10,689 nucleotides of DNA from Bryobacterales bacterium. GTDB taxonomy: Bacteria; Acidobacteriota; Terriglobia; Bryobacterales; Bryobacteraceae. The translations under genes were made by a program, and so were the position numbers. Positions 1 to 6,030 of this stretch are shown one piece after another; the first letter of the stretch is position 1; each line of letters starts with the position of its first letter. The stretch spans positions 1 through 10,689 of the forward strand of contig PKYZ01000375.1 in assembly GCA_003132865.1 (NCBI GenBank), read 5' to 3'. The notes beneath the pieces were generated by a model, which had not been told where the DNA came from, did not search any database, and worked only from the letters and a program-made list of their open reading frames with translations.

Positions 1-270
1 CACTTTTCGGATAGGAGCCCTATTTGTCGTGATTTTGTGTAATTTTTTTGTAAGGTACCGTGAGCCAGCCCATCTCGCGGTGTTTAGAGGCGGATAACGA
101 TCCGCCGATTCCGGAATCGGGTCTGGCGGCGGCAGGCAAAGTCCAACGCCTGAAACAGGGCCGTAATCCAATTGGCCGGCAGGCCGTGCCTCGGTCGTGT
201 GCCGCTGGAGGTTTCCGTTTGGTGGGCGCCGAAAGAAAGGCCATTTTACTTAAAAGATACACTCGCTCCA
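1..270. other. Intergenic segment with no supported gene
   Basis: I see no convincing coding region here. The open frames are short and lack a recognisable motif or a good ribosome binding site. The first 50 bases are AT-rich and include a T-run near 43-49, unlike the GC-rich remainder. The segment contains the paired inverted repeats at 89-120 and leads directly into the IS630 transposase remnant at 271, so part of it may be the decayed left flank of that element. I could not identify a terminal inverted repeat. Confidence 0.5.
89..120. repeat. Two abutting inverted repeats (stem-loop plus 16-bp palindrome)
   Basis: Bases 89-106 form a perfect 7-bp inverted repeat, GGCGGAT and ATCCGCC, around an AACG loop. 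Bases 105-120 form a perfect 16-bp palindrome, CCGATTCCGGAATCGG, overlapping the first by two bases. As RNA these would be two mutually exclusive or coaxial hairpins. As DNA the palindrome could be a dimeric protein-binding site. No run of T follows at once, so this is not a standard intrinsic terminator. It could also be the remains of a mobile-element end or a REP-like repeat. Confidence 0.6.
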
Positions 271-815
271 ATGCCAAGAAAAAGCCAATTCTCAGTGATC
301 CTCACAGATGAAGAACGGCTGCGTCTGGAGGCCATAAAGCGCCAATGTACGTCACCGAAGTGTGACGTCATTCGCGCCAAGATCATCCTCCTCGCTGCCG
401 ACGATCTTCAAGATGATGTGCTCTCCTCCCGCCTCGATAACGCCCCGCCAAATCGTCTGCAAGTGGTGTAAATGATTCTGCTTCCCGGCCTGGAGGACGA
501 ACCTCGCGGCGGGCGTAAGGCCCGCTTTCCCCGCCTCTCTCGTCGTTCCAGGTAAAGGCCCTCGCCTGTGGGCCACCACACCGCCTGGGCCTCTCCCTGT
601 CTCGATTTTCGAATCGCCGACATTCGCCAGGAGGTCCTCCAGCAGGGACTCGTGGCGGACATGAGTGGAGCCACCATTTGGCGCTGGCTCAGTAAGGATG
701 CAATCTGTCGTTGGCGGCATCGAAGCTGGATCTTTCCGCGCGATCCACTGTTTGTGGAAAAGGCAAGCCCAATCCTCGATCTCTACAGGGCCTCTGGGAA
801 GGATCGCAAGTTTGT
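271..815 (+). pseudogene. IS630-type transposase remnant, multiply frameshifted and truncated
   Basis: The ATG at 271 opens a reading that matches the usual IS630 transposase N-terminus: LTDEERLRLEAI, then VIRAKIILLAADDL, leading into the helix-turn-helix. The homology then hops frames: PRQIVCKWCK near 443-472, GLEDEPRGGRKARFP near 487-531, VKALACGPPHRLGLSLSRF near 552-608, and ADIRQEVLQQGLVADMSGAT with WRWLSKDAI from about 616. It ends with FPRDPLFVEKASPILDLY and, after another shift, QGLWEG near 795-812. That is at least four frameshifts. The alignment stops just before the first catalytic Asp of the DDE domain, so the copy cannot be active. The family assignment is from remembered motif order, not from a search. 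Confidence 0.8.
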
Positions 816-821
816 CCGTGG

Positions 822-1078
822 CTGTTCGAAACCAACAATCTGATGTATGGCGTGGGCGCCCCGGTCACCGACCTCACCCAGATCCTCGAGACGGTCAATG
901 CCAACCCGCTGGTGGTTAGCACATCGCTCGCCGACTTGAACCTCGCCGCCGGCAGCCCTACGATCCAGGAACGGTCATCGGCGCGATCAGCCCGGTCGAG
1001 CCTTTCCGTTATTACCATTATGGCCAGCGCACGGAATCTGGCGACTTGATGGACCCGGCTGCGAAAAAAAAAGACTAT
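822..1078 (+). pseudogene. C-terminal fragment of a beta-helix-type secreted protein, frameshifted
   Basis: One frame reads FETNNLMYGVGAP, then NANPLVV, then LNLAAGSPTI. This resembles the closing segment of right-handed parallel beta-helix proteins, where a phrase like NADPLF...F.L...SPAIDAG is recurrent. After about 960 the sense continues in another frame (DPGTVIGAISPVEPF at 962-1006), so there is a frameshift at the SPTI/DPG position. No start codon or upstream domain belongs to it. It abuts the truncated IS630 transposase, so the missing 5' part was probably lost in rearrangement there. The tail frame runs through a nine-A tract (1064-1072) and stops at 1123, overlapping the next gene's start. 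The family call is moderate. Confidence 0.5.
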
Positions 1079-1087
1079 CATGGTTGC

Positions 1088-1093
1088 GGAGAG
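1088..1093 (+). promoter_or_regulatory. Ribosome binding site deciding the start of the SIR2-like gene
   Basis: GGAGAG lies seven bases upstream of the ATG at 1101. The in-frame ATG at 1080 follows a poly-A tract with no purine-rich Shine-Dalgarno sequence. The 1101 start is therefore preferred, giving 460 rather than 467 residues. Confidence 0.65.
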
Positions 1094-1100
1094 AAGAACC

Positions 1101-2483
1101 ATGGAAACTGGTTTCACCCTTAAAGACCTTGCCGAGCGGATGAGCGGCCGCCTCTCATCCGAGGACGGCCCCTACATTCTTTTCCTGGGCAAAGCCTGCG
1201 CTCGCGCCGCCGGAGCCCCGATGGAGAGGGCGCTCAGCAGCCTCGTCAAGGATTTCGGCGAGAGCTTGAAGCCCGGCATAGACGTCTCAGTGCAAGTGGA
1301 ATCCGGAAAACTGAGCATAGTCGATGCGGTCAGCCAGATCACTGCCGGGATGCCCCCGTCGCTGCGCTACATGCTGTTGCAGATGTTTTACAATCGCCTG
1401 CCGGTGCCGTTGTTCTATCAGGATCTTGCGGTGCTCGCCAAGGCGGGATACTTCCGGGGGATTTTCACCACGAACTTCGATACGCTCCTCGAGCAAGCCC
1501 TGGATGGCGCCGACCTGCGCCGCGGTACCGACTACTTCGTGCTCACGCCGGACACGCTCTCCCACTCGCCGCTACCCGACGAAGCCGGGCCGGCCATCGT
1601 GATTTATAAGCTGCACGGGGATCTCGGAGAGCGCAACGTCGCCCTCACCGTGGACGAAATCCGCGCGGCCCTCGGTCCCCAGCAGCGCTTCTTCCGACGC
1701 GGGCTCCGCGAGGACTTGATCATCGCTGGATACGAATTCGAATCCGATCCCGTGAACGATTGGCTGATTAGTTCCGGGGCTGATGAAATTTGGTGGGTGA
1801 GCGCCGCGCCGCCTCCGCCAGAAAGCATCGAGAAGATTGCGAGCACGCGGTCCATCAACTATTTATTGGGCGCCGACTCCTCTCCGGACGCCTTCTTCGG
1901 TCACCTCTGCAATTTCCTTTTGCGCATGCCGGTGCTGCAATCGCTCTCGACACCCCTGATCGAAGGGTCGGAGCCGAACGCGTCCGCGGGGGCGACGGCA
2001 ACGGGAACGGGCGGCCCACTGCCGCCAGCCGTTTCGGGAGCGGCGCGCGAGTCCGGGTATCTGCATGGCCGTCTGCAGCGTTCACAGGATGTGCTCTTCA
2101 GCCTCGAGCAAGCCGTCTCTCCGACCAGTGCCGACAGCAACATCGCCCACCAAATCGACTATCAGAAGCAGCAGATCTGGAATCTGCAAATCAAACTTTA
2201 CAGCGTTCGGGAAAACCGCGAGCGCGTTCTGCACGCGTTCGATCGACTCGCTGTCGCAGCGCGATCCGTACCCACGGATTCCGCCGCCCTCGCCTTTCTC
2301 GAATCGCAGGCGAGCGTCGTGCGGTCCCAGTACGACCAAGAGGCACCGAACGAAAATGTCGTCACCGCCGCCATTGGCGCCGCGATTGCGGTGGCGCCAA
2401 GCTTCCCCCCAAATCCAGAGATTTCCGATGCCATTCGCGAGCTCTCCGGCTTTAAAGGGACGCTCTCCGCAAGGGGGATGTGA
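1101..2483 (+). CDS. SIR2-like domain protein (first gene of SIR2/CHAT/transglutaminase-like operon)
   Basis: A 460-residue protein with a SIR2-like (sirtuin-fold) NAD-binding domain over about residues 20-280. Visible landmarks are a glycine-loop equivalent, ILFLGKACARAAGAP (26-40), the FTTNFDTLLEQAL motif (122-134) with N125 and D127, and YKLHGDL (169-175) with H172, the usual catalytic His position. IIAGYEFESD (207-216) stands where SIR2 proteins have a Gly-rich strand turn. The loop is unusual: the common GAGxS is GKACA. A Gly/Ala/Thr-rich linker (about 290-315) leads to a helical, coiled-coil-prone C-terminal region (about 318-412). In the family, such domains bind NAD and often hydrolyse it in anti-phage systems, sometimes by depleting NAD. 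Here activity is inferred only. The stop overlaps the CHAT gene start by one base, indicating translational coupling. No signal peptide is seen, so it is probably cytoplasmic. Confidence 0.82.
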   Translation: METGFTLKDLAERMSGRLSSEDGPYILFLGKACARAAGAPMERALSSLVKDFGESLKPGIDVSVQVESGKLSIVDAVSQITAGMPPSLRYMLLQMFYNRLPVPLFYQDLAVLAKAGYFRGIFTTNFDTLLEQALDGADLRRGTDYFVLTPDTLSHSPLPDEAGPAIVIYKLHGDLGERNVALTVDEIRAALGPQQRFFRRGLREDLIIAGYEFESDPVNDWLISSGADEIWWVSAAPPPPESIEKIASTRSINYLLGADSSPDAFFGHLCNFLLRMPVLQSLSTPLIEGSEPNASAGATATGTGGPLPPAVSGAARESGYLHGRLQRSQDVLFSLEQAVSPTSADSNIAHQIDYQKQQIWNLQIKLYSVRENRERVLHAFDRLAVAARSVPTDSAALAFLESQASVVRSQYDQEAPNENVVTAAIGAAIAVAPSFPPNPEISDAIRELSGFKGTLSARGM

Positions 2484-3568
2484 TGCCAAGCATTTCGCTG
2501 ATGGTTCTGTCCAAGGGGGGTGCCGACGACACGCCGCTCATGCTGATCGAGAAGGACGGTTTCTGGCGGGAAGTTCTTCCCAGCGCGGCAGGCATTCCCC
2601 CGGCCCAAGCGCGCAGCCTGTTCGACCAGCGCCTGAACGAGGCCATGCTCCAGGTGGATCAGGGCAAGCCCATGCCCGCGGCGCGGCTGAGCGGCCCTTG
2701 CGCCAGCCTCTACGCAGCGCTGGTGCCCTGGGATATCCGCGTCCTACTCCAGCAAACCCGCGAGCCAGGTGCGCGCCTGAACATCCACGCGCAAGCCGCC
2801 TTCGACTGGATTCCGTGGGAGCTTCTGTTCGATCCGGAGCTCCAGGCGTTTCTCGGCCTCCACTTTCAAATCTCGCGCCTGCCGATCGTGACCAAGCCTC
2901 CCGTTGCGGCGACCCAGCCCCGCGTGGTCCGCCACATCCACAATGTTCTTGGCAAGAAAGTGCTCGATCAGGCGGGCGATGCGGCACTATTCGATAAGTG
3001 GGTGACCACGTTCGCGCAAGTGGATCCGTCGAACGTCACCTGCATTCCGAGCGGCCACGCCGCCGCCTACGTCGGCGTGGAGGTGCTGCAGGAAGCAGTT
3101 TCCAGCGATATCCTGCACGTCACGTGTCACGGCATGCGCAACGACGCGCTGGGGAACTTCTGGACCCTGGACAAAGATGCGTCGACTTACGTCGGCGCGA
3201 TCAGCTCGGAAGCGATCGGCGTGCTGCCACTGACGAATGGGCGGCCGCTGGTGTTTGGCAACGCCTGTTTTTCGGCGGCGGCGGCTACGGGCATGAGCTC
3301 CGGTCTGGGGCCGGCCTTCTTCCGGCGGGGCGCGCTGAATCTGATAGGTACGCTGGCGCCAGTGAGCAAGACGCTAGCCATCGATTTCGCCCGAAAGTTC
3401 TACGCCGACCTGTTTGGATCTCCCGGCAACGGCGGTCCGCACGCCATCGGCGAGGCCCTGCTATCCGCAAAGAATTCGTTCCACGCCGCGGCCGGCGGCG
3501 ACCCTTCTTATCTTTTGTACTGTCTCTACGGCCCTGCCGACACCTGCTTCATCCTGACTAGAGACTGA
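2483..3568 (+). CDS. CHAT-domain cysteine peptidase-like protein
   Basis: A 361-residue protein. The N-terminal third (about 1-95) holds no motif I recognise. The CHAT domain (caspase/separase-like, clan CD) spans about 100-358. It has the entry segment FDWIPWELLFDPEL (107-120), the catalytic His motif ILHVTCHG (210-217, H216) and the catalytic Cys motif PLVFGNACFSA (255-265, C262). The C-terminal block GALNLIGTLAPV (283-294) and AIGEALLSAK (321-330) is typical of CHAT proteins. Both catalytic residues are present, so it is probably an active protease. I chose ATG 2483, which overlaps the preceding TGA as TGATG behind AAGGGGG at 2471-2477. A GTG at 2480 is the alternative. CHAT proteins in bacteria are usually activated effectors paired with sensors, and here the neighbours are a SIR2-like and a transglutaminase-like protein. 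No signal peptide is seen. Confidence 0.88.
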   Translation: MPSISLMVLSKGGADDTPLMLIEKDGFWREVLPSAAGIPPAQARSLFDQRLNEAMLQVDQGKPMPAARLSGPCASLYAALVPWDIRVLLQQTREPGARLNIHAQAAFDWIPWELLFDPELQAFLGLHFQISRLPIVTKPPVAATQPRVVRHIHNVLGKKVLDQAGDAALFDKWVTTFAQVDPSNVTCIPSGHAAAYVGVEVLQEAVSSDILHVTCHGMRNDALGNFWTLDKDASTYVGAISSEAIGVLPLTNGRPLVFGNACFSAAAATGMSSGLGPAFFRRGALNLIGTLAPVSKTLAIDFARKFYADLFGSPGNGGPHAIGEALLSAKNSFHAAAGGDPSYLLYCLYGPADTCFILTRD

Positions 3569-4795
3569 ATGACCGACCTTCAAGCCAAAGAACTGCTGGC
3601 CAACCAACTCCGCCGAGCCGCCTCCGCCTGGAAAGTGGGGCAGGCGCCCAATGACCTGTTGGACCGTCTGGACGCCGCCGAGCAGGCACTCGCGTCCGCC
3701 CGGCAGCTTCAGGGCCCCGATGACGACGCCACCGTCCTCACCACCGAGGGTCCTCCCAGCAGAATGCTCTCGGCCGAAACCACGGGACTGGAAGCGACCG
3801 TCAGTCTGCGTATGCGCCAGGTGCCCACCTCCATCGTCCACCTGTTGGATCCCGGCGAAACCCCCCTGGTCACCTGCACCGTGCGGAACACCCGCGACAA
3901 TCCAAAGGTGCGGCGCGTCCGCGTCACTTCGTTCGTGGAAGGCTATTCCGCCAAAGCGATCGAAACGATCGATCTGACCTACGGCAAAGACGCTTCCACT
4001 TTCAGCCAGTTGCCCACCTTTTTCCCGGACCGCATCCAAACTTTGCACGAGATGACGCGCGCCACGCTCAACGTGAAGGTCGAAGATCTCGACAACGGAA
4101 AGATCGAGTTGCACAAGACCTCGCACATCTGGCTGATGCCACCTACCACCGCGGTGCTCTCCATGAAGGACCCGGACACCGGAAAATGGAAGGATCTCAC
4201 GCCCTGGCTGGCCTCCTATGTCACCCCCAACGAGCCGTCGGTCCTGAACTTCCTGCGTAGCGCCGCTCTGCTCTCTTCCGTGGGCAAGCTATCCGGTTAT
4301 CAGGAACCGCGGAGTGGCGTGCCCGAGCAGGTGAAGGCGCTCTTTCTTTCCCTGAAGCAAAACTCCGGCATGCGGTACGTGAATTCCACGGTGGCCTACA
4401 GTCTCGAAAGCAGCACGGTTGTGCAGCGAGTCCGCCTGCCGCGCGAAAGCCTCGCCGACAAGGTGGCCAATTGCCTAGATGGCGCCGTGCTTTTCGCCAG
4501 CCTGCTGGAGGCCGCGTCGTTCAATCCTGGAATCGCGATCATGCCCGGGCATGCCTTGGTGGCCTGGGAAACCTGGGGGTTTTCCGACGAGTGGTCGTGC
4601 CTGGAAACCACAGAAATCGCCGATGCGGATTTCGACAAGGCCTGCGGCGATGCCGCGAACCTGGTGAAGCGCTATGCGCCCGCCGGCCTGAAATCGGGCC
4701 TGCCGCCGCCACCAGCGGGCAGCGAAGCCCTGCGCTTCTGCTGCGTCCGCGCGGCGCGCACCAGCGGGTCGGCGCGGGTGCTGCCCATGGGATAA
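3569..4795 (+). CDS. Transglutaminase-like cysteine peptidase with central beta-sandwich-like region
   Basis: A 408-residue protein whose ATG follows the CHAT stop directly (TGAATG), so it is probably translated by coupling; only a weak GAG lies upstream. Residues 1-50 are helical. Residues about 75-195 are strand-rich, with LLDPGETPLVTCTVRN (92-107) and alternating hydrophobic strands, suggesting an Ig-like or similar beta domain. Residues about 285-350 carry a transglutaminase-like core: KVANCLDGAVLFASLLEAA (298-316) with C302, IMPGHALVAW (324-333) with H328, and CLETTE (344-349) with E346. This gives the Cys-His-acid order of that fold. Members act as proteases, peptidases or cross-linkers; the substrate cannot be read here. 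A Pro-rich stretch (379-382) precedes the C-terminal tail. The N-terminus shows no signal peptide, so it is probably cytoplasmic like its partners. Confidence 0.72.
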   Translation: MTDLQAKELLANQLRRAASAWKVGQAPNDLLDRLDAAEQALASARQLQGPDDDATVLTTEGPPSRMLSAETTGLEATVSLRMRQVPTSIVHLLDPGETPLVTCTVRNTRDNPKVRRVRVTSFVEGYSAKAIETIDLTYGKDASTFSQLPTFFPDRIQTLHEMTRATLNVKVEDLDNGKIELHKTSHIWLMPPTTAVLSMKDPDTGKWKDLTPWLASYVTPNEPSVLNFLRSAALLSSVGKLSGYQEPRSGVPEQVKALFLSLKQNSGMRYVNSTVAYSLESSTVVQRVRLPRESLADKVANCLDGAVLFASLLEAASFNPGIAIMPGHALVAWETWGFSDEWSCLETTEIADADFDKACGDAANLVKRYAPAGLKSGLPPPPAGSEALRFCCVRAARTSGSARVLPMG

Positions 4796-4800
4796 GGCGC

Positions 4801-5145
4801 TCAGACTCTGCGCAGCCGGATGGAGACGACCACCCGCGCACCGCGCGCCGGCACCGGATAGCTCTCAGCGTGGACGTAGTCGCCCGCGCCAATGCGCCCG
4901 TCCCCGTCCAAATCGAGCAACGCACTCACCGTATAGATCGCGCTCGGGTCCACTAGTTGGGCTTCGACGCGGAACGGAATTCGCGCAGGCCGACCCGGAT
5001 CGTGGGCGATGCCGGGGATGGATATGGTCGCCAGCCGGCGCGCAGGTGCGTCAGCCTCCGTCGTATCCAAGACGGAAATAGTGGCAATGGCACCACGAAA
5101 TGCCGGTGCGTCCGCGGGCAGGTGCAACTCGCCGGCGATCTCCAC
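4801..5145 (-). CDS. YbaY/YscW-like small beta-domain protein with an EF-hand-like loop
   Basis: A 114-residue protein starting at a GTG five bases after the astacin stop, with no strong Shine-Dalgarno sequence, so translation probably depends on coupling. The segment LHLPADAPAFRGA (7-19), then ISVLDTTEADAPA (23-35), then IYTVSALLDLDGDG (70-83) and GDYVHAESYPV (88-98), resembles the YbaY/YscW (type III secretion pilotin-like) beta-sandwich family. Unlike E. coli YbaY it shows no lipoprotein signal peptide, so it may be cytoplasmic or the start may be misplaced. Residues 78-89 fit the 12-residue EF-hand loop (D78, D80, D82, G83, I85, D89), so calcium binding is possible. It is the last gene of the minus-strand operon and its stop lies 5 nt from the convergent operon's stop. 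Confidence 0.6.
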   Translation of the reverse strand: MEIAGELHLPADAPAFRGAIATISVLDTTEADAPARRLATISIPGIAHDPGRPARIPFRVEAQLVDPSAIYTVSALLDLDGDGRIGAGDYVHAESYPVPARGARVVVSIRLRRV

Positions 5146-5150
5146 CGTTT

Positions 5151-6011
5151 CTATTGCGCGATCGCGGTGGCGGCGGCGATGTCGTCCGGCGAAAGGGCTT
5201 CGCGCTGGCCGATCCGCACGCCGGCCGGAACTATAATGGTGGGCTTCGAGGCGTCTGCGGCAAAAGCGAATGCCGGATAGTGCATGATGGAGCCATAGTC
5301 GTACTGCCCGAGGTCTGTTCCGTCGGAGATGTGCTGATCGAAATTGTGTTCCAGCCCCGCCATGATGTTGGCAGCATCGATCTTGATGAATTTATCGCGG
5401 TCCGACCGGCTTTGTTCGTGCCATAGTCCGATGGTGTGTCCGATTTCGTGGATGGCGTTTCCCGCGGTGCAATCGGAACCAAGCGTCACGACCTGTTTAC
5501 CACCCCGGCGGCCAACCGACGAACTGCATCCGCTGCCCGGCCGGAACATTACGTAGTCCGGCTCGTTTTTATGCGCCTTGAAACGGAACTTGGTGTGCGC
5601 CTCCCAATGCTCGACCGCTTGGGTGACACGCTGCGCATTCGGCAGCGCGGCGTCGATCTCGAACGGCACCAGGTTGCCCGGCCAACGCGCCTGTTCGCCG
5701 CGAATTGCGATGCCCTCGATCTTGCGCTGCTGGAATGCATCTTGCAGCGCGATAACTGCCTTCTTTACGTCGGGCGAGGCGGCCAGTTTGTCCAGGTCGA
5801 TGGCCGCCGCCTTACGCAAGAGGTCGGCGAGGAATGCGCTTTGCGCCTCCTCGACCGTACCGAGCACAATATCGCCCTCGAACATGGCCAAGCCATCGAC
5901 CGCGGCGTACCGTACCTCTTTGTTGTCGAATGTCCGTCCCGAGATCACCGTGCTCCTGGGGGCGGCCGTCGAGCGAAATTCGCCCGACTGGACTATCGTA
6001 TCGTCAGCCAT
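5151..6011 (-). CDS. Astacin-type (M12A) zinc metallopeptidase, pro-form
   Basis: A 286-residue protein. The zinc site is HEIGHTIGLWHEQSRSDRD (188-206), the astacin signature HExxHxxGxxHExxRxDRD, with zinc ligands H188, H192 and H198 and the general base E189. The Met-turn is YDYGSIMHYP (237-246), with M243 and Y245. The mature catalytic domain appears to start near W110, followed by PGNLVPFEID. The N-terminal 105 residues look like a propeptide. They contain FEGDIVL (44-50), matching the FxGD aspartate-switch motif whose Asp (D47) holds the zinc in astacin zymogens. C162 and C181 could form a disulfide. No signal peptide is evident, unusual for a family that is mostly secreted. An AGGAG lies six bases upstream of the ATG. 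The gene follows the 720-aa membrane protein by 19 nt and precedes the YbaY-like gene by 5 nt, consistent with an operon. Confidence 0.93.
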   Translation of the reverse strand: MADDTIVQSGEFRSTAAPRSTVISGRTFDNKEVRYAAVDGLAMFEGDIVLGTVEEAQSAFLADLLRKAAAIDLDKLAASPDVKKAVIALQDAFQQRKIEGIAIRGEQARWPGNLVPFEIDAALPNAQRVTQAVEHWEAHTKFRFKAHKNEPDYVMFRPGSGCSSSVGRRGGKQVVTLGSDCTAGNAIHEIGHTIGLWHEQSRSDRDKFIKIDAANIMAGLEHNFDQHISDGTDLGQYDYGSIMHYPAFAFAADASKPTIIVPAGVRIGQREALSPDDIAAATAIAQ

Positions 6012-6017
6012 AGTTAT

Positions 6018-6022
6018 CTCCT
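6018..6022 (-). promoter_or_regulatory. Ribosome binding site of the astacin gene
   Basis: On the minus strand AGGAG is six bases before the ATG ending at 6011. It sits in the 19-nt gap after the upstream gene and supports this start, which lacks a signal peptide. Confidence 0.7.
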
Positions 6023-6030
6023 GCGCGGCA

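Noticed and set aside
1046..1081. Sigma70-like promoter (TTGATG at 1046 with TATCAT at 1076)
   Set aside because: The spacing (24 bases) is too long for a -35/-10 pair, and the poly-A run could mislead.
2065..2997. 310-aa plus-strand open frame in another frame of the SIR2 and CHAT genes
   Set aside because: It is a high-GC shadow of two genes that carry clear catalytic motifs, and its own translation is Arg/Ser/Pro-rich noise.
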